Part shown: piece by piece, positions 12,440-25,900 of the stretch
How the letters are laid out: each line of letters opens with the position of its first letter
How positions within the stretch are numbered: position 1 is the stretch's first letter
NCBI RefSeq assembly: GCF_964199755.1
Contig: NC_133899.1
Coordinates: forward strand, 26,887,446-26,951,445
DNA: 64,000 bases
Reading direction: 5' to 3'
Source: Larus michahellis
Taxonomy: Eukaryota; Chordata; Aves; Charadriiformes; Laridae
Translations under genes and position numbers: made by a program
Notes under the pieces: model-generated
The model's database searches: none
What the model was told of the DNA's origin: nothing
What the model saw: the letters and a program-made list of their open reading frames with translations, nothing else

Positions 12440-12980
12440 TAGCACATACATATTTATCCTAGTAAGCAAAGCCCGCGGGCAGACCGGTTCCCCAAGTGCC
12501 CGGTAACGGCCGGACAGCGGAAGGGCTGCAGGAGGCGGCGGTGCCTATCTCGGCCGGCGGAGAGAGCGCCCCGCACCCCCCCACACCCTCCCTTCCCTCA
12601 GGCACACCCCACGCGCCGCCGCGACTCCCGACCGGGCCCAGGCCGCCACCCGCCTCAGCCTCCCGCCGGGCCGGGCCCAGCCCTCCCCCCGGCGAGGCGC
12701 GCACCCCCGGGGCCGAGGGCGGGTCACCGGCCGCCTCCCCCCGGCTCTCCGCCCGCCGCTCCCCCGCCTCGTCCCCTGTACCTGCCGCGGGGCCGCCGCC
12801 CGCCCGCTGACTGACCGCGCGCCCGCCGCCGCCGGGCCCCAGGAAGAGCGGACGGCGCGTGCGCGCAGGGCACCGCGCAGGGCACCGCGCATGCGCCCCG
12901 CGCACGCGCCCGCCGCGCTCCCACCCCCCCCGCCAAATGGCGCCGCGCTCTCCCCTCCCGCCTTCCCCCCTCAGGCAAGA
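12440..12980 (-). promoter_or_regulatory. PRPF39: CpG-island promoter of PRPF39
   Basis: A block of very high GC and CpG content with no TATA box, typical of a housekeeping promoter. It contains an NRF1-type palindrome (CGCGCATGCGCC, 12886-12897) beside a 12-bp direct repeat (GGGCACCGCGCA twice), and an E2F-like site on the minus strand (TTTGGCGGG, 12929-12937). The splice donor of exon 1 lies inside it. Transcription probably starts between about 12840 and 12930 on the minus strand. Seen: composition and motifs. Inferred: promoter activity. Confidence 0.8.
12782..12890 (-). other. PRPF39: PRPF39 noncoding exon 1 (5' edge approximate)
   Basis: A good donor (GCGGCAG|GTACAG) ends the exon at 12782 within the CpG island. 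The coding exon 2 has a true acceptor at 9368, so a 5'UTR exon must exist upstream, and this is the best candidate. The 5' end is a guess from the NRF1 motif. Confidence 0.65.
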
Positions 12981-13010
12981 AGGCGGCGGCCCATACAGAA
13001 ATAAATCCAT

Positions 13011-13016
13011 TTTATT
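13011..13016 (-). terminator. TOGARAM1: Distal poly(A) signal of TOGARAM1
   Basis: AATAAA on the minus strand, followed by a T-rich stretch. It would give a 3'UTR of about 660 nt ending near 12990, at the edge of the PRPF39 promoter island. Confidence 0.55.
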
Positions 13017-13422
13017 CGCCTCGGGGTCTCGTGTAAAACGCGTACAGTAACGGCAGCGGGAGGGACGGGCAGGGGGCGCAGCCGCTTTACCGGGCTGTCG
13101 GGGGAACGGTTACGCGGGACAAGGGAAGGGATGGGGGGAAAGGGGAACGAGGGAGGAAAAGGGAAGGGGGGAAAGTTGTTTCCCCCGCGCAGGTGGCCAT
13201 GCTTTGCCATGAGCGTGCCCCGCCACCAAGCCAACATTCCCGTGCCCCCGTAGCAGCCAGAGCAAGCTAATACTGCACAGCGGTGTAAGTGGACTAAAAA
13301 AATACGTATCTTTCACAAATACCACACAAAATGGTGTTGTACTGCATAATTGTCTGCAGGATTTTCTTCCACGTAGCAAGCTTAGTGCTAAAACAAGTCA
13401 GAACGTGACTGTGCGATAAGTG

Positions 13423-13428
13423 TTTATT
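13423..13428 (-). terminator. TOGARAM1: Proximal poly(A) signal of TOGARAM1
   Basis: AATAAA on the minus strand about 240 nt after the stop codon. It would give the shorter 3'UTR. Both signals are canonical and sequence alone does not decide between them. Confidence 0.5.
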
Positions 13429-13666
13429 CATTAGCAATCTGGCGTCCACAGGCCGCTGTGCCGTATCGATGCAGAGGAGCAGGAGTGACTTCTCCCTGGC
13501 CCCAGCACGGCCCAGCGCGCTACAGGCTCTCCGACAGCGGCCATTCTGCGTGGTGAACGCAGGCACGGACAACGCGGGGATGGTCCCGCGTCTCCCTGTA
13601 AACAGCTGTCCGTCTGTCCCAGCCAGGCGTCTGATTGAGTTTCTCGCATGCACAGAGATCGTTAGT

Positions 13667-13920
13667 TTAGGTTGCTATCTCCAGAAATTCTTCTAAACTC
13701 TTCTTGATGTGCGGTGGCTGAGATGCAGCATGAGTTAACAGACTTGGGCCCATCTGTGCAAAAAGTGCTCTCGATAATTTTGCTGTGGCTGTCCGGATGT
13801 TTCCTCCGGCTCCAGGCAAAGAGCCGCTGTTTGTCATACTTCCCAGGAGGTGCCAAAGGACAACTAGAACTTTTTGCTCCACAGCGTAAGGCTTCCGTGG
13901 GTATAACTCTGTAACAAGAT
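13667..13920 (-). CDS. TOGARAM1: TOGARAM1 exon 22, last exon with stop codon
   Basis: Residues 1585-1668 (DLVTELYPRKPYAVEQKVLV... to EFLEIAT), the end of TOG4. Acceptor TTGTCCTTCTCGCAG. The stop is at 13667-13669; the 3'UTR continues left to one of two poly(A) signals. Confidence 0.95.
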
Positions 13921-16900
13921 CTGCGAGAAGGACAACGGGTCATCCCACCGTGTGTGAAAACTATTTTTAAAATACAATTCAGAAGCAATCCCCTGCTTTG
14001 AGAGGTGTTTAAAAGCACTTAATGTCAAATCATCTTCTCAAAGCATCAAATGAAGGAATGCTGTGCACAAGAGCTTGTCTGCTGTTGCAACAGCACCAAC
14101 GCTCCGACAAAAAATACTGAATTTCCCTACGAACAGCCCTTTTATCCTCTCTCAAGAGTTTACACAGCAGCACTGGTACTGCTGATAATTACAATTTTCC
14201 ATTAAATTAAAACAAGTAAAAGAAAGTGGGTTTTGAGTTGTTTTTTTTTTAGTTAGGATTATCACAGGACCTTTATTTCCCACAGTGCACTGTGTAACAT
14301 CTGGTATTTTATGATTTCCGATCTACCTCAGAAATACGTGGTAGATATTTGCATTTAAGAAACAAAGTAGCCTTATACTATAAATATACATAGGATGAAG
14401 CATTTTCCCTATACTTAAGACAATTACATCATGAATAAAGTATTTAACTGGCAAATGTTTGTTTTGCTGCCAGAGAGTGTATGGACTCTTCTCATCTATG
14501 TAATACAAACTACTCCACAAAATCCCAGTAAGAGATGAACTGTTTAGAGGTCGGTGACTAACGCATTCAGAAAGCATAAGTTTAGGAATATTTCAAGAAC
14601 AGACTGTCCATTATGTTACTGAGTTCAGTTTCATAGCGACTACACACACAACTACTCTGGAAGTAAGCCAAATAATGGCTGTTTGGTTCAAGCATATTTC
14701 CTATAAAGACAGCCCTTCAGCACTTTTGCTAGTAATAGCACACATGTGAATTCTAATTAAAATTTGTCTTCAATTTTTAAACCAAATTTGCCTTGAAATT
14801 CCTGACACCAGTTTTGGAAGACAACCATTATGAAGTCTGCCATCGTTGTGGTGATTGCAGCTCACTTGCCAGCTTGTCTCCTTTACCCCTGAACGCCAAT
14901 ATGTATTATCAAGAGCCTGAAGACAACAACAAAACCAACCGCAAAAAGTCAAAAGCTACAGAAGTAAAATTCAGGAGTTAGTAGGAGCCAGCCTTAGAGA
15001 ACAGTGTGTTTTCTGTGCTGGGAAAGCTCAGGAAAAGCAGTCACTCATTCCTTCCGTCTCTTCCTGGTGAGAGTACGAGTGAGGACTGTGGGAGGGAACG
15101 GGACATGAAGGAACGGAAGCAGGCGAGCCCCCGCTGGCTCTGTGCAGGAGCAGAGGCTGGCCCACCACGGAGAGGTACGTCCCACTCGGTTACTGATGGA
15201 ACGAAACTCATTACAAAACAAAACTCATGCTCTGATTTCATATTAAAATTATTATAAGCTTAAGGCATTTATACATCTTCCAGGTACTTATACATATTCC
15301 ATACGACTATAATAATAATCTTTTTTGTTTTGTCAGCAATAGCTTCAATTTGCATTAGAAGGGGGTGAAACTTGACAACTGCTGCACCGATAATGATCGC
15401 AAGCTACCGCGACAGAAGGGAAAAATATACAGCCACCACTATCCTACAATGAATTTGCCCAATTAGGATGGTACACAAACAAGCAAACACACAAAGTAAA
15501 ACATCACTTTACCAGCAAGCTTTTCTGTCATGTCTTGTTTTGCTTTTCCATTCAGAAACTGGGCTTTTGTGCAGAATGGCTGGAGGAGCAAATAGTTGTC
15601 TAAATACAAGGAACAAAACACGTTAAAATTCTTAATCAGAAAATAAAACAGTCCAAAAATAAACACAGTATGGAAAAATGTAAATAAGAACCTTACTTAC
15701 ATATTAACTTCAAAAAACACAGTGATGTATTTAAGGGCATAAAAGCATAAAAAGATCCTCTTCACAAGCCCTAACTCCTAGAATCTGGTAGAGCACAGCA
15801 TATTCATTTACTGAAAATACTAATATTCTGTTCCAAAGCTAAAATAGTTGAGAAAGGAAAATAGTTGTGGCATACACCAATCAGCAAGAATCTAGTTCCT
15901 TGACCTGTTGAAGAGATTCAGCAGTGTGACAAGCTTCTGGATAGTGAAACACAGAATCACACAGACTGGCAGAGGTGGGAAGGGACCTCTGGAGATCATC
16001 TGGTCCAAGCCCCTGGCTCAGGCAGGGCCACTGCAGCCAGTTGCCCAGGACCATGTCCAGATGGCTTCTGAGTATCTCCAAGGATGGAGACTCCACAGCC
16101 AACCCGGGCAACCCATGCCAGCACTCGGTCACCTTCATGGCAAAAACCACCTGCTATGGAAAAATAACAAAAGCACCTACGTGCTTCTGACAAGTCCAGC
16201 TAGCTGTATTATTGGACTGGCAAACACTGAGATGAGGAAGTGTGAGAATGAAACCAATGATTCCTTACACAATGTAATGATTGTATGGAAACTACTGGAA
16301 AGAGTAGAATTTGATTAATACAATTAAAACTCTTTAAAATTAAGAGAGAGTAAATTACTTACCCAAGTGTTGACATAGAGCCTGAATAACGTTTGTGGCA
16401 GCTGCATAAATCCCTGGATTTTTGGAGTTCAGGTTGTTGTCCACCATGGCAGGAATTAACATGTTGATCACAGGTGATAAATTGTCTTTCAGCAGCGGAA
16501 TCATCTTGTGCATTGTCTCCAGAGCAACCTGATTTACTTTACTGTTCGAGTCATGTAAGCGAGACTTGAAAGCATCAAAGATCTGAAAAAGTATCCAAAC
16601 AGCATTCATCGGAATTAACCATTAATGTTTAAGGTGGATATTACGTTTCCTGCTTTATTGTTACATTTTAGTTGTCCATCTTAGCAAACGATGGCTCTGA
16701 TATGCAAATACCTGAGATACATTTTTTAGCAAGTAAAGCAACATTTGATATTTTCATACTGTGTGTTATTCAACTGTATCTCACCTTGTCTGAATCGGAA
16801 TCATTCCTATACGATGTAATGGAGGAAAACTGGCCACCTGTAACTTTCAGTATGACTCATTTTTTCTGCAAGCAAGTATTTTTAGCAAGACATAGCTCTA

Positions 16901-19900
16901 TTTAGCAAAAAGAATGTTTTAAATGTTTAAAAACCATTCCCAGTTAAGATATTGCCAAGTTCCATAGAAGTATTTCATAGTTCACAGCAGAGAGACTGCA
17001 GCGTTAGAAGACAATCTTGGTTTTCCTCTCATTATATCTATCTTTAGTTTACAACTGTTGGACCTCATCACAGTATTTTTCTCCTAAAGCACCTCCTTTC
17101 CTATTAGAAAGGATACTTACCTTAAGCTTTATCATAATAAATAAAGACCTTTCCTCACCTTCTCCTAGACAAACAGAGCAGGCGGAACTCGCAGCTGTGC
17201 TTCAGAGACAGTTTTTCAGATCTCGGTTAATCCTTGCTGCTCTTTTTGTAACCTGTTCCAATATTTTGATATTTACTCAGCAGTGGCATGAAAAACTGCA
17301 AGCAGTATTGCAGAAATAATTCAAAGAGGGCTATCTCTAAGTGCAAATTTTAATCTTCCTCCTGTTTACTTGCTTTACTACCTCTGTAGCTTACATATCT
17401 CCCCCTTGAGCACACCTCACCTGTTCCTCAACATCTTTCTGTTAATCAAACATTCTTATGAAACAGGGAGCCAAGATTTTTTTATCAGAAAACCCTGTGA
17501 CACAACTTCAAAGACCTTTGAAATAAAATGTCTTCATACAGTTACCTTCACAATGTTTGCAACAACAAAGCCTTGATTGTTCTCCGTATCTGATAACAGC
17601 TGCTTAATGCCATTTATTCGATCACGGAAGTCTTTTGCATTCAATAAACCTATGATGTCTTTAACATATTCTTCATTTTCTAGTGAATTACGAGGAGCTG
17701 TTTTTCTTGTGACTTCACGGGCTTCTGTAGTCTCTCTGTTGGAAAGGAAAAATTATTCAGTGCACGCATAAGGAAGCTGAGACAGAAGTCTTTAATCTCA
17801 GCCATTCTCTTTCCATCTAAGTGCAAATACGAGCAGTAAACAGAAAATCTTCTGATAAAGGACTTTCACTTTAAACACGGTGAATTAAAAAAAAATAATC
17901 ACCTAATAGTAATTGTTGTTCCCGAAGTCTCAATATATGTTCCACTCTCCATGCATACACACCTATCACACAAGAGAGAAGCCTCAAGTGGGCAGGAGCC
18001 CTGTGCTGCTGCGTGTTTCTGAACCAGAGCCGGGGTTGGGGGGGGGATGGACGGACGGGACGGGGACTGTGACCCCTAACAGTTGTGAACTTCCCTATTC
18101 CTGTACTCTCACAGTACTTCAAACACTTTTTACACACTGATTCCAGTTTAGGTGGCACCTAAGCAATGTGCCACACTGAGGTGGAAATTCAACAACTCTG
18201 CACAGAATATTTTGATACAATTTTTCTGTAGCATCTAATCTTATTAGACAGTCACGGGAAGAATTATAAAATCTGAGGAATCTGTCCAGGTAAGTATCCT
18301 GCATTTACAGACCAGTCCACATAGAGTTTCTAGCTCATTCCTAATCCATGGACAGAAGTCTTTGATGGAGAATGGAATAAACACCTTTCTTGCATTTTCA
18401 AATTCAAACCTATCAGGTCTGTGAGAACAAAAGGCAGCATCAAAATCCCCTGCACTGCTAGAAAACAAAACAGAAAACTAAAAATGGACAGAGTATGCTC
18501 CAAAACCTTTAGCATCCCCAGTTAGGATCTAAATACTTAGTGTCCTGATAAGCGCACGAATAGATAACTTGTACTGCAGCTATCATTAGGCATGATTTTT
18601 CTACAGAGTCTGAACAGCTGTATCTTGAACGGATGGTGATGTGGATCCACTCTGAATTCCAAGTGTTTTGTGTACTGTGCGTATTCTGATAGGCAGTCAA
18701 TGGACAAATTAACCATAAAATGCACAAATATTACCAATTACCCTATTTAAAAGGGTTTATCTGGGGCACGTCAAGTTTTCCCTTTTCCTTCAGGTATGTC
18801 TAATTTTCACAACCCTGTTGCGAACATTTCTACGCTCCCTTCTTGCGGTAAGGCTGTTATCCTAGAGGTCAAGTTACTACCAGGGTAACACAGTGAAGAT
18901 CGTTACCTGTCAGTGATGTTGAGAGCATCTCTGGAAGTAGACGATGACCTTGAATGTCCAACACTACCAGTATGGGAACGTCGTCCTTTCGCTGAGGGTG
19001 TATCTAATGGCATCTCCCCCAAACCCTGCACAAAGGTGCAACCATTAATTAACACAGCTGTTAATTAACAGTTCTGCACTGCTGGAGATGCTGTGAAAGC
19101 AGGTCTGACAGCCATGCAAAGTAGGGGAGCAAAGCGCATCACCTTCCATACTGTGGTCACTCGATGACTTGTCTTGCTCCAAATGGCACTCCCCCATTCC
19201 CTGCAGGTTCATTGGCTACACCTGATGGCCACTAGTACATGTTTACATTTCTCAGCTGTTAAACAAGAGCTTTTCCACATACCTTTTCACGTAGATTGCT
19301 AACAGACTCCTTAATGTAAGGCAAATCCTTGGTCGGCACATACTTTTCAAGCATTTTTTCAAAATCAGGGTGAGTCATCATAGTGAAGAGCATCTTTCGA
19401 CCATAATACCTGCAGGGCAACAGACCACAACATATGCATCATAAACACAGATTTGCTTTGTAACTCTATTGATAATTATAGGTGTGTAATTCCAAAATAT
19501 AAAAGTGCAGGAAGATTGCTATCTACATGGGTAACCAGACATCCTTTTCACCCTCCCACAAAGAAACTGTGCTCAAGAATCACTAGTTAATCAACAACCG
19601 AGCAAATTAATGAGAACAGTCTTCCATTTCAGCCATCTTTAAATAGGATGGTGCAGCCTTGTCAGTCAGCCACCGTGGATCCCAGTGCCAGCACTCCCTC
19701 CCGGCCTGTATCTCGTGTCTGCCCGGCAGAGTGTGTCCCTTGAGCCCCTCCTGCTCCTGCAGCCAGGCTGGGCACAGCTGAACAGTCTCGGCAGTGCTAG
19801 GGTAACGCTTTGACTCAATGATCTTAAGGGTCTTTTCCAACCTTGCTATGGTTTGAGGAACCCACAACAATTTATTGTCGTTTAGACAATTATTCTCTCA

Positions 19901-22900
19901 CCCAATGACCCCTCCCCACCTGGGAACAGGAATCGGGGAAAACGAAGGAAACCTGAGGGTTGAGATATAAACAGATTTAACAGAATAAGACTAGATAATT
20001 AACGTTAATAATACTAAAGAACCAGTATTGATCCTGATACCAATATAAAATACACAAGAACTATACCCATCCCATTTCACCAGCAGAAGCCGTGCACTCC
20101 CCACAGGGACAGCCAATGTGGGACCCTGCGAGCGCTGCGGCTGCAGGAGGAAGGGAAGAGCTCAGGGCACCAGCACTGGTGTGAGGAGTTCTACGGGATT
20201 GCGGCCATCAAAGGAGAGAGAGAGACCTCCTCAGCAAACTTTCTAATTTATACTGGATGAGATGTTGATGGTATGAAATAACCCTGTTGGCAGCTTGGGT
20301 CAAGTGCCCGGGTCTCGCTCCTCCTCGTCCCTGCCCCTGGCGAGCTCGAAAGCACTGAGACCTTGAAACGCACACACCAGGGCTGGCTATGAAGTAAATA
20401 TTTTCACAAATTTGGACACTAGAGTTCTAAAAGTGCAGTTTTCCCAAGCATTAGAAGAGAAATTAGTCCTGCGCTGCTCAAACCAGGACAAACCTAAATG
20501 ATTCTCTGTTTCTATCCTCTGTCGCTGCAGAGGAACACACGCTGGGCTGTGCAGAGGTTTCAGCCACCTGGAATGTGCTTATCTTAACTATTAACCGTAC
20601 TAACCTTGTTTGCTGGGAACTATCCTGTGCAAACCTGGCTATTGCAGGGAAAATCCGATCAGCGACAACTTTAGTTCCAGAGAGAATCCGCTCCGGTCCC
20701 ATACGCTCTACAATGTCCGAGAGGTGCTGGGCTGTGCATCTTCTCACCGCTGAATGCAGGTGGCTACAGAAAACACAGCTGCTCAGTAAGAACTCATCAC
20801 AGAAGCTAAACGTTATTTATGCGCTCTACCAAATATGGTATACAAGTTTTCTTTTTTCATCTTTAGCATAATCTACAACTAGGATACTGCTAATACGCAG
20901 ACACTTATTCTGGCTCTATAGAAAAGTCAGTGTGGAGCAAAGACAACTTTATTTAAAAGGATTTGATTAAATTTGATTTCACTCACTTAAAATCCCAAAC
21001 TACAAGAATGCAAGTGAAAAATTATATTATTTTTGTTTGAAGTCAGTTTTAACCTCTAAATGCAGCTTTTCAATTCATAAAACCAATAATTTTCTTATTT
21101 TTAGAATTTAATTTCTAATTTTCCTTAAAATAATTGTAAAATATTTTAGAAACCACAGTATTACGTGTTCCTTCCACCACCTTTAAGAAAAACTAGTCCC
21201 TGTGCTCAGAAACACATCTTATGTATTTTATATCAATTTAAAATTAAGTAAAGCAGTATTCTGTTGACTTCTAAAAATCTTGCGGAAGTCTATTTTCTAC
21301 AAAACAGGGACCATTAAACACCTATGATGATGAAAACGAGAGGAAAGCTGGAATCAGTTTTCAAACTCGTGCAGCAATCTAACCTTTTATATAAATTCTG
21401 CTGCACCTGCTGATCCCACATGTTTTCAGAGTACACAATTCTGCAAATTCAAACTTTTTCAATTTCATTTTTATCTTTGGATTAAAAAAAATCCTACTTT
21501 GAGGACAGTTTCGCTGCACTCGATGAGACGCGTATCGTTCGTTGTTCATAGGGAAAACCAGGTTTAAAAGAGGGAGCTGAGGAAAGAATGGACCTGGTAA
21601 ACCACATCAGTGGCTCCCCAGCTTTGCAGTTTGATGTGAACCTCCAGCCTTCTTCCTGAACGCCTGTCTTCCCGTTTCACCCAGATCTGCCTTTTCTCTG
21701 GTTCCACAGACTACTGCTGGGAAAGCCCTCCTCAGCTGCCGGCCACCCTGGCTAGTGTCAGTGCTGCCGTCGTGCCCATCTCGGGAGAAGGGACCAGCCC
21801 CACACTACCTCCGGCCGCATCCACCCGTGGGAAAGCGAGAACTGGGAGCCTTGAAGACCTCACTCCACGGAAGCAAATAAGCCCCTGCTCCCCACCCATG
21901 CCCGCTGCTCATGCAAAACTGCTGGAAAACTTTCTGTATGCACATAAGACCTTAGAACAATTCATACAGACAAGAAACAAGATTTTGAAGTTTTTGAAAT
22001 ACAGTCACCTTCAGACCTAGCCCTGGAATCATGCTCTGGGACCAAGCATCTATTCATAGAGCTGAGTTTACAGCAATAGTCTTTAGAGCAGCATCTCACA
22101 AAAGCAAACAAAAATGGTTTTAATTATTCTTGTTGGTAAAGTTAAAAACAACTTTGTAGCTGATGAAGAATCAGTATATATGCCTACTCAGGCTTGCAAG
22201 TGTCAATACGTATGACCACAGTAGATTTCAAATGTGTTGAGCAGAAAATAAGAAAACTTTAAAAGGTCTTTGAACTGTACGCAAAACCATAACTGTTAAC
22301 TTGAATATGTAAGTTGTGGGGAATACAAACAACTCAATGTAAAGCCAAATTTAGAAAAGCTGTCTTTGTGTATAGCTGTGTCAAACAGAACCTTCCTATT
22401 TTGTACTGCAGACACGTATAATTTTTTCCCAAATTTCCACTTTTGAAAGCTAATTCTCGGATTTGCTGTTACAGCCTCTAACGAGGATAGCTCCAGATGT
22501 GCCGCAGGGGCTCTGCTGCTAATACAGCCAAAGTTAGAACAGCTGTAACTCACGGTGCCATTTAGGCCATCCACTGAAGGCCATGTATTAAAAACATACT
22601 GTATGCCATGATTTAGACACTGCTTTGACTGAAGTCTTCTTAGCCGTGAAGAAATTAATCCCTGCTTCAAATACTGGATGCAGACTCACAGCTCAGATAA
22701 TTTTGATGCCTTAAATATCTGAAAATGCATCCGAGTGGACAAATTGGAAGGGTCAAACCTTTACGGGTCTAGAAAATGCATAAGGCTCGGTCAGTGTGTT
22801 TGAGTCTGCCACTGAAACTGCAGAGATCAGATGTAGCCAGTTATGATCACGAGCATTGCTTGTCCAAGGGTTTCTGAAGAAAAGATGGGAATTCATAAAC

Positions 22901-25900
22901 AGACCACTTCACATGGCTTCTGAATTAAAGCAATGTGCCATTACTGTCTGCCGCTCTTAAATTCACCAAAACAACTATGTGCAGGCATGACTCACAACTA
23001 ATTTAAATCCCAAGGCTGATATTTGCCTTTCAGTTTAAAGTTCAGGTAATTGTAGTATGGCTTTCAGGAGACAGAATCAATACATTCTACAACAGCCAGC
23101 TTGCCAGGAAACAAAACATTTTGAGTCAAGACTAACTCTTACGATTTGTAGCTGTGCAGAAAGTCTAAGGATTGATTTATAATGTGGCATCTGAAATATT
23201 TAATGGAAGGGATAGGCTACGAGAAATGTAGCTTATTAAATGTCATCTAAGTGATGAGAGCTAGATAAGAGACCAAGTACAAGTAGGTATATATCTAACA
23301 CACTGGACTGCCTAATGGCTTCATTAAGTATTGCTGTTAGAGTGAATGAGGACAGAAAAGAAAAAGAGCAACATACATAACAGGGAGAGTGAGAGAAAGG
23401 AATGTAACTTCTACTAGAGACTGAGGTGAGCTAGAGGTCAGACGCAAACCATGCAACCAGAAATGGAGGCTTGTCATGTTTGAGGCACTCAAGAAAATAA
23501 TGGCCACCACCACCATAAAGGAAAATAAAACGCAGACAAAAAGACTATTAACCAGCCAAGTCTAGAGAAGAACAGGAAATCAACCAAGACAGCTGCAGCT
23601 AGAGAACGGTAAGTTATAAATCATCTTTCGAAATAAGTAGTAGTGCTGGAAACTGAAAAAGACAGGCATTGGATTGCAGAGCAAGTGAAGAATGAGAATG
23701 CTGTGTGCGCTTTACTAGGCAGAGCAAAAGAGCAGTTTCCTAAGAATACAATACTAACAGCGAACAAAGTTACTGAAGAGTTGCAAAATGACCAGAAAAT
23801 ATACCAAGCTCCAAAATTAACAGCCAAGTTTTTACATGACTTACAGAAAGAAACAGGGGGGCTGCATTTTACTGTTACGCCAACAAACGTTGCCCTGGGT
23901 AGAAGTTTTGCAGAGCTGACTTACTATATTTTCAAATTTCTGCCTCTTTTATTTTGATTTTTTTTAAAAAAAGGACTATATTTGATAGATTTAATCTAGG
24001 CACAAGTTATTTGTTTATAAAGTCTTTATAAGAATTACCTTTGCCCTCCATTTATAAGAGAACAAAGTGCACGTGCTGGAGTCACATTATTAACCATAGC
24101 CTTCAGTGCTTTGTCTACCTCTTCCCTTATAAATGTGTTGGATTCACCAGCTTTGTGCAAAAGGACTTTTACTGTATTATCTAGTTCTTGATCCATGCTC
24201 TTTTTCAGGTAGGTGAACAAATCCCCTAAACAGACCACAGCAGCTCGAGAAACACCTGAGCGTAAATTCTTGACCTGCACACAGGAAAAACCCAAACAAA
24301 CAATGAATAATGTTTACAAAATATACTTTAAAATAAGTCAAGCTTAATGTTTCCCCTTGTAATTTTTAAGTAACATTAAAAGCAACTGAGAAATAAATTT
24401 CTAACTTGATTCACAACGTGCGAGAATTAAAATATATACCCATGAAAAAGAATATAAAGTTACAATCTAAATTTTTTCAGTTCAGATCAAATGTTGGTAT
24501 CTGAAGCATGAGCTGCTTTGCTGAACAACAGGCTCATCCTTTTGAGACTATCCAACAGGAAAACTACCCACAGCTGAACATTTCACTTCAGTGTATCTCA
24601 GAGCTATAATATACATATACACACATATAGTCAGTGAAATATTCTGATAGTAAAATTTAACCTCTTGAGCCACAGCCAGACTTGTTTCATGTAGCTTTGC
24701 AGTCAGAATAGTCGCATGGTAGGCAGACAAACATCTAACAAAGTTCAGACCTTCAATTTTCTTCTCCCTATGTAAAAAATAAGATCTTTAAATCCAAAAA
24801 ATTTTCAAATTCTCATAAAAATATTAAACCACAGAATTCTAAGACACCAAATAGCAAACCAATAAGACTGTAAAATAAAGCAATAACTTGTAATGTAGGA
24901 AATTCTTTCAAAGTGAGTCTTTCTTTTAATGTGGTAGTAGGAGTATTTTAGCACACCAGGCTCTGAATTCCTTCCTACAGTTCTGTCCACAGCTTGCACT
25001 AGCAGCAATTAAAGGATTACTTTCCTTCCCCGAGTGGAAAAGGCAGCAGCGCTGTAGCCCCATTTTGCCAGTCAGAGCCCACTGCAGCCTCACATTCCAC
25101 AGAAAAAGGCGAGAAAGTACCGGTGGGGGCCCGCCGGACCACTGCTGAAACTCAGCCATCTCTGCAAGCCTCTGAAAGCTCAGCTATTAAGCCTCAATTT
25201 ACAACAGTTACAGTTTAATACAGATTTGGACTGAAAAAACCCCTTTCTTCTTTTTCTCCTGTATCACTTGCAATCCTCCTCACTATTTTTCACATTATGT
25301 CCATTTTGCTGGTTTTTTTTTTAAAGCAAGTGATCAAAATAAATGCCTTCCACATTGCGTTCAGGTTGTAGACAGATGTTGACACCTACCAGTCCTCATC
25401 AGCTAGAAGCGTCAAGGCTTCTGCCAGCGCTGTTTCTGGTTTTGCAAAGGGCTGCAGTTCTGAGGGGTCCATTATTTCTGGACTGTGAGTGACTGATGGG
25501 GTCCGGTCCTTATACCGTCCTCGTGCCCCAAGAGACATTTCATCTGCACAGCGGTGAAGCATAACAAATAATTAGCATTATCTGAAGAAACTAATTCATT
25601 CAAGGGAAGGAAAGATAGAAAGTTTGGGGTATAGACTGCAGCTACTGAGGGACCAGGTTTTCAAGACGACAGTTACATCCACAATCATTCAGCATCTCAT
25701 TCAGGGCAATTAATTTTTTGCAAACAACCACCACTTCAAAATCGCAAACACAAATGCAGTGGGTTGTTTAATGTGAAAACAGATGCAGAATGTGCTAAAT
25801 CACAGTGAGGTAAGACACAGTATGGTAAAATTTAATGAGACATTTCAAAAATTCTGAAGACCTTTGACCCTCATCAGAATGAGCCACTCAGAAAAGATCT

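Larger units (their letters stand above)
9369..12781 (-). other. PRPF39: PRPF39 intron 1
   Basis: This 3.4-kb intron separates the noncoding exon 1 from the first coding exon. It holds a short CR1 3' fragment near 10.5 kb and a longer CR1 copy at 12.0-12.35 kb. I see no further gene; the open frames at 11341-11653 have no recognisable product. Confidence 0.75.

Noticed and set aside
12459..13010. Long open frames in the PRPF39 CpG island (up to 183 residues)
   Set aside because: A composition effect of the island; no conserved protein and no link in phase to exon 2.
18244..18468. Possible extra TOGARAM1 exon between exons 18 and 19 (peptide with DFDAAFCSHRPDRFEFENAR)
   Set aside because: The acceptor looks good and the frame is open from exon 18, but no donor gives the phase needed for exon 19, and the direct exon 18-19 join matches the family protein. 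RNA-seq could still reopen it.
23643..23957. 104-residue plus-strand frame in a TOGARAM1 intron
   Set aside because: No recognised domain, no splice sites in phase and no promoter; consistent with chance in AT-rich intron.
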